64,000 nucleotides of DNA from Moraxellaceae bacterium. GTDB taxonomy: Bacteria; Pseudomonadota; Gammaproteobacteria; Pseudomonadales; Moraxellaceae. Shown here one piece after another: positions 25,829-37,144 of this stretch (its first letter is position 1; each line of letters starts with the position of its first letter). Location: contig JAJUIK010000006.1 of NCBI GenBank assembly GCA_029267635.1, positions 62,001 to 126,000 of the forward strand, written 5' to 3'. The notes below the pieces were generated by a model. It made no database searches and was not told the DNA's origin. It saw only the letters and a program-made list of their open reading frames with translations. The translations under genes and the position numbers were made by a program.

Positions 25829-28519
25829 ATGGCTACAATTCATGTCGATGGAAAATCGTATGAAGTCAACGGCTCGGAAAACTTGCTGCAAGCATGTTTG
25901 AGTCTGGGCATCGACATCCCATATTTTTGTTGGCATCCATCTTTAGGTTCGGTTGGTTCTTGTCGTCAATGTGCTGTTACTCAGTATGCCAATCCAGAGG
26001 ATACGCGTGGTCGTTTGGTCATGTCATGTATGACGCCGGCATCTGACAATACCTATATCTCGATCGAAGACAAAGAAGCAACGGATTTCCGTGCATCGAT
26101 TGTTGAGTTCTTGATGACCAACCATCCACATGACTGTCCAGTCTGTGAGGAAGGTGGTCACTGTCATTTACAAGATATGACCGTAATGACACAGCATGAC
26201 CGTCGTCGTTACCGTTTCACTAAACGTACGCATTACAACCAAGAACTGGGTTCGTTCATTGCACATGAAATGAACCGTTGTATCGCATGTTACCGTTGTG
26301 TCCGTTACTACAAAGACTATGCGGGCGGTACAGACTTCGGTGTGTATGCCAATGCGTCACGTGTGTATTTTGGTCGTCCGGAATCAGGCACCTTGGAATC
26401 GGAATTCTCGGGTAACTTAACCGAAATCTGTCCGACAGGTGTATTCACCGATAAGACTCACTCTGCACGTTATAACCGTAAATGGGACATGCAGTACGCA
26501 CCAAGCGTGTGCCAAGGCTGTTCTTCAGGTTGTAACATCTCTCCAGGTGAGCGTTATGGCGAACTGCGTCGTGTAGAAAACCGTTTCAACGGTGAAGTGA
26601 ACCAATACTTCCTGTGCGACAAAGGCCGTTTCGGTACGGGTTATGTCAACCGTGAAGATCGTCCACGTCAGCCGCAATTCCGTAGCAAAGGTGTAGTTGA
26701 AACAGTATCTGTTGATCAGGCACTGGATCAGGTGATCGCCACAATTCAAGGCAAAAAAGTCTTGGGTATCGGTTCGCCACGTGCCAGCCTTGAATCGAAC
26801 TATGCACTTCGTGAATTGGTCGGTCAGGACAACTTTTCAACCGGTATGGCTCAAAAAGAGCAGAGCCTAGTTGAGCTTGCAGCGTCGATCATGCAAACCG
26901 AGGGTATTTATAACCCCAATATGCGTGAGATCGAGAGCTATGATGCTGTGTTGATCCTGGGTGAAGACTTAACCCAAACCGCACCACGTATGGCCTTGTC
27001 TGTTCGTCAAGCAGCGAAAAACAAAGCCAAAGAAATGGCAGCTGAACGTCGTACACAAGAATGGTTGGCTGAACCTGTTCAGCGTATTGGCCAAGATGCA
27101 AAATCACCAATCTACATTTTGGCAGCGACACAAACCCGTCTGTCTGATGTGGCAACCGGTGAAGTTGTTGCTTCTCCAAATGACATCGCTCGCTTGGGCT
27201 TTGCTGTTGCAGCAGCCGTGGCAGGTGAAACCGTGCTTGGTTTGGATGATGATGCAAAAGCCTTTGCTCAAACCATCGCAGATACGTTAAAAGCAGCGAA
27301 AAAACCATTGGTGATTGCTGGTACCAGCTTACAAGATCCAGCGATCATGGAAGCGGCTGCACAGTTGACCCAAAGCTTGGGTGCCAATGCAGGTTTAACT
27401 CTGGTTGTTCCGGAAGTGAACTCCATGGGCTTGGCATTGCTTGGTGGTTTAAGCCTAGAACAAGCCTTTGCGCAAGACTATGAAGCGCTGGTGATCGTGG
27501 AAAATGACCTCTTCCGTCGTTTACCTGCATCACAAGTACAAGCTGCATTGAATAAAGCCAATACCGTGATTGTGTTGGATCACTCTGAAACCGAAACGGT
27601 TAAAGCAGCAGACATCGTACTTTCAGCAGCAAGCTTTGCTGAGGGTGACGGTACGGTGGTGAGCCAAGAAGGCCGTGCACAGCGTTTCTATCAAGTGTAT
27701 GACCCAAGCTATTACAAACCTGAATTGGCGATCAAGGAATCTTGGCGCTGGTTGCATGCCATTGAAACCGGTATCCAGGGTAAAGTGATTAACTGGACTG
27801 TACTGGATGATGTGATCGAATCTGTGGTGCGTAATGTACCGGTACTTGAAGCCATTCAAGACGTTGCACCAGATGCGGGTTACCGTATTCATGGCTTGAA
27901 AATTGCGCGTGAACCACGCCGTTATTCAGGTCGTACTGCGATGCGTGCACAATTGTCGATTCATGAGCCAAAACAACCAACCGATCCAGACTCAGCATTG
28001 ACGTTCTCGATGGAAGGTTATGTGGGCCCAGAAACCAAAGCCTCATTGGTCCCATTTGCATGGGCACCAGGCTGGAACTCTCCACAATCTTGGAACAAAT
28101 ACCAAGATGAAGTGGGCGGCCATTTGAAAGGTGGTGATTCGGGGATCCGTTTGTTTGATCGTTTAGCAAAACGTCCTGCACGTTCTTATGTTGCGCCAAG
28201 CGCGGTTGTAGCGAATCCAGCAAGTTTCCGTCTGGTTCCAATGCACCACATCTTTGCGTCTGGTGAATTCACGATCAAGACTCCAGCTATGGAATCACGT
28301 ATTCCTGAAGCGGTGTTCGCAGTGGGTGAACAGGATGCGACTCGTTTGAATCTGAAAGATGGTCAACGCGTGACAGTGAAAGCCGGTGACACTACCGTGA
28401 GCCTTCCTGTACAAGTGATCGAATATTTACCTACAGGTTATATTGGTTATCCAATTGGTTTAGCACCAACGGTTTCTCTTGCTGAGCCTGTATCAGTAGA
28501 AACTGCGGTAGGAGTGTAA
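25829..28519 (+). CDS. nuoG: NADH-quinone oxidoreductase subunit G
   Basis: An 896-residue iron-sulfur subunit. The N-terminal [2Fe-2S] ferredoxin domain (N1b) has CFWCHPSLG-like cysteines near residues 34-52; a His/Cys motif ([12 protein letters not shown]) gives N5 and [11 protein letters not shown] gives N4. [11 protein letters not shown] with a later Cys about 40 residues on matches the N7 cluster found in E. coli-like enzymes. The remainder is a molybdopterin-oxidoreductase-like fold that has lost its cofactor. It passes electrons from NuoF to NuoI and NuoB. nuoH starts 2 nt after the stop. Confidence 0.96.
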   Translation: MATIHVDGKSYEVNGSENLLQACLSLGIDIPYFCWHPSLGSVGSCRQCAVTQYANPEDTRGRLVMSCMTPASDNTYISIEDKEATDFRASIVEFLMTNHPHDCPVCEEGGHCHLQDMTVMTQHDRRRYRFTKRTHYNQELGSFIAHEMNRCIACYRCVRYYKDYAGGTDFGVYANASRVYFGRPESGTLESEFSGNLTEICPTGVFTDKTHSARYNRKWDMQYAPSVCQGCSSGCNISPGERYGELRRVENRFNGEVNQYFLCDKGRFGTGYVNREDRPRQPQFRSKGVVETVSVDQALDQVIATIQGKKVLGIGSPRASLESNYALRELVGQDNFSTGMAQKEQSLVELAASIMQTEGIYNPNMREIESYDAVLILGEDLTQTAPRMALSVRQAAKNKAKEMAAERRTQEWLAEPVQRIGQDAKSPIYILAATQTRLSDVATGEVVASPNDIARLGFAVAAAVAGETVLGLDDDAKAFAQTIADTLKAAKKPLVIAGTSLQDPAIMEAAAQLTQSLGANAGLTLVVPEVNSMGLALLGGLSLEQAFAQDYEALVIVENDLFRRLPASQVQAALNKANTVIVLDHSETETVKAADIVLSAASFAEGDGTVVSQEGRAQRFYQVYDPSYYKPELAIKESWRWLHAIETGIQGKVINWTVLDDVIESVVRNVPVLEAIQDVAPDAGYRIHGLKIAREPRRYSGRTAMRAQLSIHEPKQPTDPDSALTFSMEGYVGPETKASLVPFAWAPGWNSPQSWNKYQDEVGGHLKGGDSGIRLFDRLAKRPARSYVAPSAVVANPASFRLVPMHHIFASGEFTIKTPAMESRIPEAVFAVGEQDATRLNLKDGQRVTVKAGDTTVSLPVQVIEYLPTGYIGYPIGLAPTVSLAEPVSVETAVGV

Positions 28520-28521
28520 TC

Positions 28522-29538
28522 ATGAATGAATCTTTACGCGTTCTACCAGAATGGGCAACAGGTTGGGAAACGACATTCCTGGTGGTACAAGCGATTGTTG
28601 TCCTCTTGGTGGTGGTACTGGTTGCTGCATTGATGTCGTTCATTGAACGTCGTCTACTTGCATGGTGGCAGGACCGTTATGGTCCAAACCGTGTGGGTCC
28701 TGGTGGTATGTTCCAGATCGTCGCCGACATGTTAAAAATCATGTTCAAAGAAGACTGGACACCAAAGTTTGCCGATAAATTAACCTTCCGTTTGGCACCT
28801 GCTGTTGCGATGGCAACTGCAGTACTCTCATTTATGGTGATCCCGGTATCACCATCTATGGGTGTGGCAGACATGAGCATCGGTCTATTGTTCTTTATGG
28901 CGATGGCAGGTATTGCCGTGTACGCGGTATTGTTCGGTGGCTGGTCTTCAAATAACAAATACTCACTGTTAGGTGGCCTACGTTCGGCGGCTCAAACCAT
29001 TTCCTATGAAGTGTTCTTGGGTATCTCGCTCATGGGTGTAGTCGCGATTGCGGGTTCATTCAACCTGCGTGAAATCGTCGAAGCACAGCGTGATGTATGG
29101 TTCATCATTCCGCAATTCCTTGGCTTTATGATCTTTGTGGTTGCTGGCGTTGCGGTCACGCACCGTCATCCATTTGACCAACCGGAAGCAGAGCAAGAAT
29201 TGGCTGAAGGTTACCATGTGGAATACGGTGGTATGAAATGGGGGATGTTCTTCGTTGCGGAATATGTCAACGTCGTGCTGATTTCTGCCTTGATCGTCAC
29301 TTTATTCTTCGGTGGCTGGTTAGCGCCATTCAATATCGAAATTCCATTCATTCCACCAGTGTTCTGGTTCGTGATTAAAACAGCATTCTTCGTGATGATG
29401 TTTGTCTTGGCGCGTGGTTCTTTAATGCGTCCACGTTATGACCAGGTCATGAACTTTGGTTGGAAGATTTGTTTGCCACTGGCGCTTGTCAATTTGTTGG
29501 TGACTGGTGCTGTGATTCTTATGAATCAAGCGGCCTAA
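28522..29538 (+). CDS. nuoH: NADH-quinone oxidoreductase subunit H
   Basis: A 338-residue membrane protein with about eight hydrophobic segments. The conserved [19 protein letters not shown] loop (about residues 40-58) and [19 protein letters not shown] carry the acidic residues of the E-channel next to the quinone cavity. It links electron transfer in the peripheral arm to proton pumping. Tightly packed between nuoG and nuoI. Confidence 0.97.
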   Translation: MNESLRVLPEWATGWETTFLVVQAIVVLLVVVLVAALMSFIERRLLAWWQDRYGPNRVGPGGMFQIVADMLKIMFKEDWTPKFADKLTFRLAPAVAMATAVLSFMVIPVSPSMGVADMSIGLLFFMAMAGIAVYAVLFGGWSSNNKYSLLGGLRSAAQTISYEVFLGISLMGVVAIAGSFNLREIVEAQRDVWFIIPQFLGFMIFVVAGVAVTHRHPFDQPEAEQELAEGYHVEYGGMKWGMFFVAEYVNVVLISALIVTLFFGGWLAPFNIEIPFIPPVFWFVIKTAFFVMMFVLARGSLMRPRYDQVMNFGWKICLPLALVNLLVTGAVILMNQAA

Positions 29539-29556
29539 GACAGCAGGGAGAACAGA

Positions 29557-30099
29557 ATGTTTAAGTTTCTAGCTGGAGTTGGGTCAGTTGTACGGTCATT
29601 GTGGATGGTATTTACCCACGTGACACGTAAACGTGACACCATCCTTTATCCAGAAGTGCCAGCCGCTGAAATCGTACCGCCGCGTTACCGTGGTCGTATT
29701 ATCCTGACGCGTGATCCAGATGGCGAAGAGCGCTGTGTGGCTTGTAACCTGTGTGCGGTTGCTTGTCCAGTAGGCTGTATTTCATTACAAAAAGCAGAAA
29801 AAGAAGATGGTCGCTGGTATCCGGAATTTTTCCGTATCAACTTCTCACGCTGCATTTTCTGCGGGATGTGTGAAGAAGCTTGTCCGACGACTGCGATTCA
29901 GCTGACACCTGACTTTGAGTTGGGTGAATATGTGCGTCAAGACTTGGTGTATGAGAAAGAACACCTGCTCATTTCAGGTCCGGGCAAATATCCTGACTAT
30001 AACTTCTATCGTGTAACAGGTATGGCCGTTACCGGTAAAGACAAAGGTCAAGCGCAAAAAGAAAGTGCACCTATTGATGTACGGAGTTTATTACCATGA
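29557..30099 (+). CDS. nuoI: NADH-quinone oxidoreductase subunit I
   Basis: A 180-residue ferredoxin-like subunit with two CxxCxxCxxxCP motifs ([12 protein letters not shown] and [12 protein letters not shown]) that bind [4Fe-4S] clusters N6a and N6b, the step before N2 in NuoB. The N-terminal 25 residues probably form the helix that lies on the membrane surface. Overlaps nuoJ by 4 nt. Confidence 0.97.
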   Translation: MFKFLAGVGSVVRSLWMVFTHVTRKRDTILYPEVPAAEIVPPRYRGRIILTRDPDGEERCVACNLCAVACPVGCISLQKAEKEDGRWYPEFFRINFSRCIFCGMCEEACPTTAIQLTPDFELGEYVRQDLVYEKEHLLISGPGKYPDYNFYRVTGMAVTGKDKGQAQKESAPIDVRSLLP

Positions 30100-30617
30100 T
30101 GTGGCCGTTCTATTTGATGGCTTTCGTGGCCATTCTCTCTACCGTTCGTGTGGTAACTAACGCGAACCCTGTACACGCTTTACTGAGCCTGATCGTATCG
30201 CTACTGGCTGTTGCTGGTATTTTCATGATCGTTGGTGCCCCGTTCGCGGGTGCACTCGAAATCATCGTATATGCCGGGGCGATCATGGTCTTGTTCGTTT
30301 TCGTGGTGATGATGCTGAATTTGGGGCAGCACACTGTCGAGCAGGAACGTAAATGGTTGACTTCATCTGCCTGGGCTTATCCAGCCTTGATGAGTTTCCT
30401 GTTAGGTTTGGCTTTGGTCTGGATGCTCGGTTCAGACTACACCGCAGCAGGGATTACTTTGGGCAAAGAAATCATTGGTCCGAAAGCAGTGGGTCAAGCC
30501 CTCTTTACACACTATTTATTATTGGTTGAAGTTGCCGCAATGTTGCTCTTGGCTGCGCTGGTAGCGGCATTCCACTTAGGTAAACGTGAACCAAGTGCAG
30601 AAGAGGAAAAAGAATAA
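30096..30617 (+). CDS. nuoJ: NADH-quinone oxidoreductase subunit J
   Basis: A 173-residue membrane subunit with five hydrophobic segments. The [20 protein letters not shown] segment is the conserved third helix with the pi-bulge seen in complex I structures, important for coupling. The start codon overlaps the nuoI stop and its own stop shares one base with the nuoK ATG. Confidence 0.95.
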   Translation: MMWPFYLMAFVAILSTVRVVTNANPVHALLSLIVSLLAVAGIFMIVGAPFAGALEIIVYAGAIMVLFVFVVMMLNLGQHTVEQERKWLTSSAWAYPALMSFLLGLALVWMLGSDYTAAGITLGKEIIGPKAVGQALFTHYLLLVEVAAMLLLAALVAAFHLGKREPSAEEEKE

Positions 30618-30925
30618 TGGGTAACATCCCTTTAGAACATGGTTTGATCGTGGCTACCATTCTTTTTGCACTCGGTTTTTACGGTGTAATGGTGCGACGC
30701 AACCTTTTGTTTATGTTAATGAGCCTTGAGATCATGATGAATGCCGCCGCATTGGCATTCGTTCTGGCAGGTAGTGCCTGGGCACAGCCGGATGGACAAA
30801 TCATGTTTATCCTGATCCTGACCTTGGCTGCGGCAGAGGCGTGTATCGGTCTTGCGATCGTCCTTCAGTTTTATCATCGCTTCCATCACCTGGATGTGGA
30901 TGCTGCTAGTGAGATGCGCGGATGA
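30617..30925 (+). CDS. nuoK: NADH-quinone oxidoreductase subunit K
   Basis: A 102-residue subunit with three hydrophobic helices and the conserved membrane glutamates (one in [10 protein letters not shown], one in [10 protein letters not shown]) that take part in proton transfer. Related to MrpC of Mrp antiporters. Overlaps nuoL by 4 nt. Confidence 0.96.
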   Translation: MGNIPLEHGLIVATILFALGFYGVMVRRNLLFMLMSLEIMMNAAALAFVLAGSAWAQPDGQIMFILILTLAAAEACIGLAIVLQFYHRFHHLDVDAASEMRG

Positions 30926-32811
30926 GTTATTTATATTTAACAGTATTATTTCCGCTCATTGGTTTTATCCTCTTGGCGGCAGGACGAAATAATCTTCCTG
31001 AAAAAGTTGCTGCTATAATTGGGGCAGGTTCAGTTGGCCTTTCTGCATTGTTTGCATTGATTGCCGGCATGGACTTTGTTAATCAGGGTTATGTTGCACA
31101 GGTGCAACACTTGTGGACCTGGTTCAACGTCGGCGGTTTTGCGCCAGCGTTCAGTCTGCATCTTGATGGTTTGTCTCTGTTAATGACAGGTATGATCACC
31201 GGTGTTGGCTTCCTGATTCACATCTTCGCGACCTGGTACATGCGTGGTGAAGAAGACTTCGCACGTTTCTTCTCTTACTTCAACCTGTTCGTAACGAGCA
31301 TGTTGCTGTTGGTTCTGGGTGACAACCTGGCGTTGTTATTCTTGGGCTGGGAAGGCGTAGGTTTATGCTCTTACTTGCTGATTGGTTATTACTACCAAAA
31401 CCCTGCGAATGGTTTGGCTGCAATTAAAGCATTTACCGTGACCCGTATTGGTGACGTCTTCTTGCTGATTGCCTTGTTCTTGCTTTACCAACAGTTTGGT
31501 ACCTTGAACATCCAATACATCGTAGACAATGCAGCGACGGTGATGACACAAAGTTCATCGCTTACCATCTGGACTGCATTGATGCTGTTCTTGGGTGCTG
31601 CAGGTAAATCTGCGCAGATTCCATTGCAAACCTGGTTGGCTGATGCAATGGCGGGTCCGACACCGGTATCTGCCTTGATCCACGCGGCGACCATGGTGAC
31701 TGCGGGTGTTTATCTGTGCTGCCGTATGTTTACCGTGTTTGAAATGGCACCAGAAGTATTGCAGTTCATCTCAATTACGGGTGCAGTGACATTGCTGGTT
31801 GCGGGTTTTGCTGCCTTGGTTCAAACCGATATCAAACGTATCTTGGCGTACTCCACCATGAGTCAGCTGGGTTATATGTTTATGGCTGTCGGTGCTGAAG
31901 CATACCAGGCTGGCTTGTTCCACATGCTGACACACGCATTCTTCAAGGCATTATTATTCTTGTCTTCTGGTGCGGTGATTCTGGCTTACCATCACGAACA
32001 GAACATTTTCAAAATGGGCGGTTTGTTCAAGCGTAACAAATTCCTGTTTGCCTGCTTCGCGATTGGTGGCGGTGCACTTGCTGCGATTCCATTCATCACC
32101 ATTGGCTTCTTCTCGAAAGATGCAATCTTGGGTGCAGTATGGGCGCAAGGACAATCTGTTGCGATCTATAACAGCCTGTACTGGGTAGGTGTTGCAGGTG
32201 CATTCCTGACCTCGATCTATACCTTCCGTTTGATTTGGGTGGTTTTCTTCGGTGAAGAAAAAACCCCATATCATGAAATCAAAGGTGTTACTTACTGGGG
32301 TCCTCTTGCGATTTTGGCGGTACTTTCGACGGGTCTCGCATATGTGTTAAAAGCGCCGGTAGAAGCGATCCTGAATTCGGCAAAAATCCCGGCATTCATT
32401 ATTCCTGAAGCACTTGAAGCAGGCGTACATGGTGCAGAATACACCGCTGTAGGTATTGCACTTGCGGGTCTGGTGGTGGGTATTGTCCTGTTTGCTTTTG
32501 CTTACAATGCAGTAAAAGGTTTTGCGCAAACTTCATTGGGCGCAGGCCTGGCCAATATCTGCCGCAATGCACTTGGTTTTGACTCACTTTATAACATCGT
32601 TTTTGTTCAACCTTATTTGCTCATCGCGAAGATCTTGGGTCGTGATCCAATTGACGGTTTATGGTTGGTGCTTCCCGCGCTGGTCAAAGGCGGTCACAGC
32701 TTCACCAGTTCACGTCAAACCGGTTCGTTGCGTGAATATGCGTCAAGCATGTCATTGGGTGTTGTGGTCCTACTGATGATCTTGATCGTGATTCAGGTAG
32801 TGGGGAAATAA
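30922..32811 (+). CDS. nuoL: NADH-quinone oxidoreductase subunit L
   Basis: A 629-residue antiporter-like subunit at the far end of the membrane arm, with about 16 hydrophobic segments. Key features include [15 protein letters not shown] (glutamate of the proton channel), the [16 protein letters not shown] segment and the [15 protein letters not shown] lysine helix. The C-terminal part holds the long lateral helix along the arm. It ends 1 nt before nuoM. Length is close to E. coli NuoL (613 aa). Confidence 0.97.
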   Translation: MSYLYLTVLFPLIGFILLAAGRNNLPEKVAAIIGAGSVGLSALFALIAGMDFVNQGYVAQVQHLWTWFNVGGFAPAFSLHLDGLSLLMTGMITGVGFLIHIFATWYMRGEEDFARFFSYFNLFVTSMLLLVLGDNLALLFLGWEGVGLCSYLLIGYYYQNPANGLAAIKAFTVTRIGDVFLLIALFLLYQQFGTLNIQYIVDNAATVMTQSSSLTIWTALMLFLGAAGKSAQIPLQTWLADAMAGPTPVSALIHAATMVTAGVYLCCRMFTVFEMAPEVLQFISITGAVTLLVAGFAALVQTDIKRILAYSTMSQLGYMFMAVGAEAYQAGLFHMLTHAFFKALLFLSSGAVILAYHHEQNIFKMGGLFKRNKFLFACFAIGGGALAAIPFITIGFFSKDAILGAVWAQGQSVAIYNSLYWVGVAGAFLTSIYTFRLIWVVFFGEEKTPYHEIKGVTYWGPLAILAVLSTGLAYVLKAPVEAILNSAKIPAFIIPEALEAGVHGAEYTAVGIALAGLVVGIVLFAFAYNAVKGFAQTSLGAGLANICRNALGFDSLYNIVFVQPYLLIAKILGRDPIDGLWLVLPALVKGGHSFTSSRQTGSLREYASSMSLGVVVLLMILIVIQVVGK

Positions 32812-32812
32812 A

Positions 32813-34420
32813 ATGGAAAACAATTTAATTTTACCCGCGCTGATCCTCGTTCCGTTCATTGCAGGTTTTGTATGCTGGTTGGTCGATAAACTCGACCAAC
32901 ATCTTCCACGCTGGATTGCCTTGATCGGTATGCTCATCACTTTGGGCCTCACCGTTGCACTTTGGCAAAATGGCAACTTTAACTATGAGTTGGGGCAAAA
33001 AGTTCCAACCTGGTCGGCAGAGTTCTACTTGCCGTGGATTCAGACACTTGGTATTAACATTCACCTCGCAGTGGATGGTCTGTCTTTGCTGATGGTGGGC
33101 TTGACTGCACTGCTTGGTGTATTGGCTGTTGGCTGTTCTTGGGGTGAAATCCAGAAGAACGTCGGTTTCTTCCACCTCAACCTGCTTTGGTCTTTGGGTG
33201 GCGTGATCGGGGTATTCCTAGCCATTGATTTGTTCCTGTTCTTCTTCTTCTGGGAGATGATGCTGGTTCCAATCTACTTCCTGATCGCCCTTTGGGGTCA
33301 TAAAGGGGCAGATGGCAAGTCACGTGTTTATGCGGCAACCAAGTTCTTTATCTATACCCAAGTTGCGGGTCTGATCATGCTGATCGGTATCCTGGGTCTG
33401 GTGATCTACGGTTACATGATGACCGGTATGATCGGCTTCAACTACAACTACCTGTTAGGTGTGGCGAATACGCTTGATGCTCAATTGCCATCGGTTGCCT
33501 ATGCCTTCATGCTGTGTATGTTTGTCGGCTTTGCAGTCAAACTTCCAGTCTTCCCATTACATGGCTGGTTGCCGGATGCGCACGCACAGGCACCAACTGC
33601 GGGTTCTGTGGACTTGGCAGGTATCCTGATCAAGACTGCCGCGTACGGTTTATTACGTTTCGTGATGCCATTCTTCCCGGCAGCATCTGCGCAATTTGCG
33701 GATATTGCGATCATTTTTGGTCTGATTGGTATTTTCTACGGCGCTTGGTGTGCCTTCCAGCAAACCGATATGAAACGCCTGTTGGCTTATACCTCAATCT
33801 CGCACATGGGCTTTGTATTACTTGCACTTTATGCAGGTAATATCCTGACCTATCAAGGTCTGATGATCATGATGCTGGCACACGGCTTGTCTTCTGCTGC
33901 CTTGTTCATTATGTGTGGTCAGATTTATGAACGTGTTCATACCCGTGACATGCGTTTGATGGGTGGTATGCGTGGCCAGTTTGGTTATCTGTCATTCTTC
34001 TTAATGTTCTTTATTGCAGCATTGGTGGGTATCCCGGGTCTGGGTAACTTTATTGGTGAGTTCCTGATCCTGATGGGTTCTTTCGAAAAATTCCCAGCCT
34101 TTACGATTATTGCAGCAGTGAGCTTGGTGTTTGCCGGCTTGTACGGTTTGATCTTGATCCACCGTGCTTTGTTTGGTACCCCAAATGAAGAACAACAACA
34201 GCATCATAACAACTCACTGAAAGACTTGAATGCCCGTGAATTGGTTATCTTGATGCTTTGTGCACTTGGTTTAGTTTGGCTTGGTCTGTATCCACAAACC
34301 TTCCTTGATGTGTCTAACTCAAGCATGGCGTGGTTAGCGAATAGCTACATTCCAGTTCAAGAAGTAGTTGAAACTGTTCAGCAAACAGCAACTCAACTCG
34401 AAAATGTGGAGATCCAATAA
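32813..34420 (+). CDS. nuoM: NADH-quinone oxidoreductase subunit M
   Basis: A 535-residue antiporter-like proton-pumping subunit with about 14 hydrophobic segments. FFFWEMMLVPIYFLI carries the conserved glutamate and LPLHGWLPDAHAQAPT-type residues (seen here as FPLHGWLPDAHAQAPTAGSV) the broken-helix lysine region. It stands between NuoL and NuoN in both gene order and complex. A short hydrophilic C-terminal tail follows the last helix. Confidence 0.97.
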   Translation: MENNLILPALILVPFIAGFVCWLVDKLDQHLPRWIALIGMLITLGLTVALWQNGNFNYELGQKVPTWSAEFYLPWIQTLGINIHLAVDGLSLLMVGLTALLGVLAVGCSWGEIQKNVGFFHLNLLWSLGGVIGVFLAIDLFLFFFFWEMMLVPIYFLIALWGHKGADGKSRVYAATKFFIYTQVAGLIMLIGILGLVIYGYMMTGMIGFNYNYLLGVANTLDAQLPSVAYAFMLCMFVGFAVKLPVFPLHGWLPDAHAQAPTAGSVDLAGILIKTAAYGLLRFVMPFFPAASAQFADIAIIFGLIGIFYGAWCAFQQTDMKRLLAYTSISHMGFVLLALYAGNILTYQGLMIMMLAHGLSSAALFIMCGQIYERVHTRDMRLMGGMRGQFGYLSFFLMFFIAALVGIPGLGNFIGEFLILMGSFEKFPAFTIIAAVSLVFAGLYGLILIHRALFGTPNEEQQQHHNNSLKDLNARELVILMLCALGLVWLGLYPQTFLDVSNSSMAWLANSYIPVQEVVETVQQTATQLENVEIQ

Positions 34421-34423
34421 GCC

Positions 34424-35917
34424 ATGAACTTCACAATGTCATTTTCACAGCTCATGCCGTTAGCGCCTGTGATGATCGTGGCGTTAACCGCGATCGTGGT
34501 GATGATTCTCACCTCAATTAAACGTAACCATAATTTAATTGCCACAACGACGGTGGTGGGCTTAAATCTTGCAGCTCTGTATCTGTTGATCAGCATGTTT
34601 GGCGGTGCGTTTGCACCTGCCAACGTGATGGGCATGTTCATGATTGATCCATTCACCGTGTTGTATCAACTGGTGATCCTGATTGCAGCATTGGCCTGTG
34701 CGACTTTGTCACATGCCTATATCGAAACCTATCAGGATAACCGTGAAGAACTGTATATCCTGATGCTGTGCTCGGTAGCGGGTGCCATGTTGATGGTGGC
34801 GAGTGCACATTACGCATCGTTCTTCATTAGCCTGGAATTGATGTCGATTCCGGTTTACGGCCTGTTGGCTTATACACATCAACGTAGCTGGTCATTGGAA
34901 GCAGGGATCAAGTATCTGGTGCTTTCAGCGACTGCATCTGCGATGCTGTTGATGGGTATGGCGTATATCTATGCATATACCGGGTCACTGGCATTCTATG
35001 ATTCTGTTCAAGCCTTTATGGAAGCCTTGAAACAGCCAATGGTACTGCTAGGCCTTGGTCTGATCATCTTTGCCGTGGCATTTAAGTTATCACTTGCGCC
35101 ATTCCACAAATGGACGCCAGATGTGTATGCCGGTGCTCCAGCACCTATCGCAACTTTCCTGGCGACTGCTGCCAAAGTGGCAACCATTGGTCTGTTTGTA
35201 CGGTATTTGCTGACTTCAGGTGCGATCCTGATCGAATCGATTGTGACGATCATTACCGTGATTGCCGTGCTTTCGATCTTGGCGGGTAACTTGCTTGCAG
35301 TTCGTCAAGTCAACTTGAAACGCATCCTGGCTTACTCTTCAATCGCACATTTTGGTTATCTGTTAATTGCCTTAATCAGCATGACCTATGCCAGCTTGGG
35401 CAGTGTCAGTGTCTATGTCGTGACTTATGTGTTGACGACGATTGGTGCCTTTGGTGCAGTTGCATTGATGTCAAGCCCGTACAATAACTTGGATGAAGCA
35501 GAATCACTGGCGGATTACCGTGGTCTGTTCTGGCGCCGTCCGGTGTTGACAGCGACTTTAACTGTAATGATGCTGTCTTTGGCCGGTATTCCATTAACTG
35601 CTGGCTTTATTGGTAAGTTCCTGGTAGTGATGGCTGCAGTGACTACACAACACTGGTTCTTGGCTGCGATGATCATCGTGGGTTCAGGGATCGGTCTGTA
35701 CTACTACTTGCGTGTGATGGTGGTGATGTATATGACACCACCGGAGACACCGCGTATTGATGCCGATCGTCACTGGGGTCAAAAAGTGGGTGGTATCATG
35801 GTATTGGCAGCGGCTGCACTGGTCTTGGTGATTGGTATCTACCCGGATCCACTGATCAAATTAGCTCTTCAGTCTGAGATCTTATCGCCATTACATTTCA
35901 TGTTGACGCAACAATAA
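34424..35917 (+). CDS. nuoN: NADH-quinone oxidoreductase subunit N
   Basis: A 497-residue antiporter-like subunit, the last of the nuo operon. It has about 14 hydrophobic segments with FISLELMSIPVYGL (conserved glutamate) and LAPFHKWTPDVYAGAP (lysine channel region). It sits next to NuoK in the membrane arm. A clear terminator 24 nt past the stop closes the operon. Confidence 0.97.
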   Translation: MNFTMSFSQLMPLAPVMIVALTAIVVMILTSIKRNHNLIATTTVVGLNLAALYLLISMFGGAFAPANVMGMFMIDPFTVLYQLVILIAALACATLSHAYIETYQDNREELYILMLCSVAGAMLMVASAHYASFFISLELMSIPVYGLLAYTHQRSWSLEAGIKYLVLSATASAMLLMGMAYIYAYTGSLAFYDSVQAFMEALKQPMVLLGLGLIIFAVAFKLSLAPFHKWTPDVYAGAPAPIATFLATAAKVATIGLFVRYLLTSGAILIESIVTIITVIAVLSILAGNLLAVRQVNLKRILAYSSIAHFGYLLIALISMTYASLGSVSVYVVTYVLTTIGAFGAVALMSSPYNNLDEAESLADYRGLFWRRPVLTATLTVMMLSLAGIPLTAGFIGKFLVVMAAVTTQHWFLAAMIIVGSGIGLYYYLRVMVVMYMTPPETPRIDADRHWGQKVGGIMVLAAAALVLVIGIYPDPLIKLALQSEILSPLHFMLTQQ

Positions 35918-35940
35918 GTTAAGACCCACTCAGATAAACA

Positions 35941-35967
35941 AAAAGCCTCCATTCATTGGGGGCTTTT
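35941..35967 (+). terminator. Terminator of the nuo operon
   Basis: AAAAGCCTCC and GGGGGCTTTT (10 bp including one T-G pair), 7-nt loop. Confidence 0.85.
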
Positions 35968-36032
35968 CTTATACCAATTGTTAAAAACCTTTATAATGAA
36001 AAAAATGCTTTTCGTTATTGAGGTATTCTCCC

Positions 36033-36668
36033 GTGCCCATTCAAGAAATTCGTCATCCACTGATCCGTCATAAACTTGGCCTGTTGCGCCGTGCTGAGAT
36101 CAGTACAAAAAATTTCCGTGAGCTGGCACAGGAAGTCACCATGTTGTTGACTTATGAGGCTACCAAAGATCTACCGATGGTGGATCAAGAGGTAACGGGC
36201 TGGTCTGGACCAGTCACGACCCAATGCATCGCTGGCAAGAAAATTACCGTGGTGCCGATTTTGCGTGCCGGTATTGGCATGCTGGAAGGTTTTCTGAGCT
36301 TGATTCCGAGTGCCAAGGTTTCAGTCTTGGGGCTGGAGCGTGATGAGCAGACTTTAGAAGCACGCACTTATTATAAAAAACTGGTCCCGGATGTAGAAAA
36401 CCGCATTGCCATGATTATTGATCCCATGTTGGCAACAGGTTCATCTTTGGTTGCGGCGATTGACGTGCTCAAAGCCAGTGGCTGCAAAGACATTCGTGTG
36501 ATGGTGCTGGTGGCGGCACCCGAAGGTGTAGCCAAAGTAGAAGCTGCCCATCCGGATGTACGCATGTTTACCGCTTCGATTGATGAGGGCTTGAATGAAC
36601 AGGGATATATTGTACCTGGCCTGGGCGATGCCGGTGACAAGGTTTTTGGTTCAGTGCAGAAAGGCTAA
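36033..36668 (+). CDS. upp: Uracil phosphoribosyltransferase
   Basis: A 211-residue salvage enzyme converting uracil and PRPP to [17 protein letters not shown] at the N-terminus, [10 protein letters not shown], the PRPP loop [13 protein letters not shown] and the C-terminal uracil site [13 protein letters not shown] are all intact. The frame is open from a TTG at 36018, but the GTG at 36033, with GAGG about 9 nt ahead, matches the E. coli N-terminus. A TATAAT at 35992-35997 is a likely -10 with a poor -35. Bounded by terminators on both sides, so monocistronic; no uraA permease follows directly. Confidence 0.95.
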   Translation: MPIQEIRHPLIRHKLGLLRRAEISTKNFRELAQEVTMLLTYEATKDLPMVDQEVTGWSGPVTTQCIAGKKITVVPILRAGIGMLEGFLSLIPSAKVSVLGLERDEQTLEARTYYKKLVPDVENRIAMIIDPMLATGSSLVAAIDVLKASGCKDIRVMVLVAAPEGVAKVEAAHPDVRMFTASIDEGLNEQGYIVPGLGDAGDKVFGSVQKG

Positions 36669-36683
36669 GGTTTGAATCAAATT

Positions 36684-36712
36684 AAAAAAGGAGGCTTTCA
36701 GCCTCTTTTTTT
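36684..36712 (+). terminator. Terminator after upp
   Basis: GAGGC and GCCTC arms, loop TTTCA, six A before and seven T after. Confidence 0.88.
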
Positions 36713-36753
36713 ATATACTAGCTCTATCGCGTTTATCAAGCAGGGTAAAACTC

Positions 36754-37047
36754 ATGAAAGCAGAGTTGCACAACGGGAAAATCAAACAATACAATCCAGG
36801 CAAAGGATTTGGTTTTATTGCTACATCTGAAGGAGATGTGTTTTTTCATATTTCAGATTACCCAGCTGAAGGTGGTGAACCGAAAAGAAATGAAAAAGTG
36901 AAGTTTGTCTTGCTAGAGAATGAGGGGAAATTTAAAGCAAGCCGTATTGAGCGCGTAGATCCGAATCCAGCAAAAACCAAGAAAACAAAAATTGTGAATC
37001 ACAATAAATCAATTACCTCCGCCTTGTTATCAAATTTTCGACGCTGA
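36754..37047 (+). CDS. Cold-shock-domain protein with basic tail
   Basis: 97 residues. An OB-fold cold-shock domain at about 5-68 has KGFGFI (RNP1) and VFFHI (RNP2), the aromatic nucleic-acid-binding face. The C-terminal 30 residues are rich in Lys, Asn and Ser (AKTKKTKIVNHNK) and go beyond a standard 70-residue Csp. It should bind RNA or single-stranded DNA. A related domain starts the next gene, 97 nt downstream, so this may be a duplicated pair. It has its own terminator. Confidence 0.82.
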   Translation: MKAELHNGKIKQYNPGKGFGFIATSEGDVFFHISDYPAEGGEPKRNEKVKFVLLENEGKFKASRIERVDPNPAKTKKTKIVNHNKSITSALLSNFRR

Positions 37048-37081
37048 TTTTTATATAGGGATCAATTATAAATATCACCAG

Positions 37082-37107
37082 AAAAGAGGTTTTTTGGCCT
37101 CTTTTTT
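37082..37107 (+). terminator. Terminator between the two cold-shock genes
   Basis: AAAAGAGG and CCTCTTTT arms around a T-rich loop, then six T. Confidence 0.75.
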
Positions 37108-37144
37108 ATTAGAATAATAAAATTAAAAAATAAAAGAGAAGTTT

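Noticed and set aside
34008..34207. Runs of short frames across the nuo membrane-subunit genes on both strands
   Set aside because: Codon bias of long genes opens other frames; none has a start signal or a family match.
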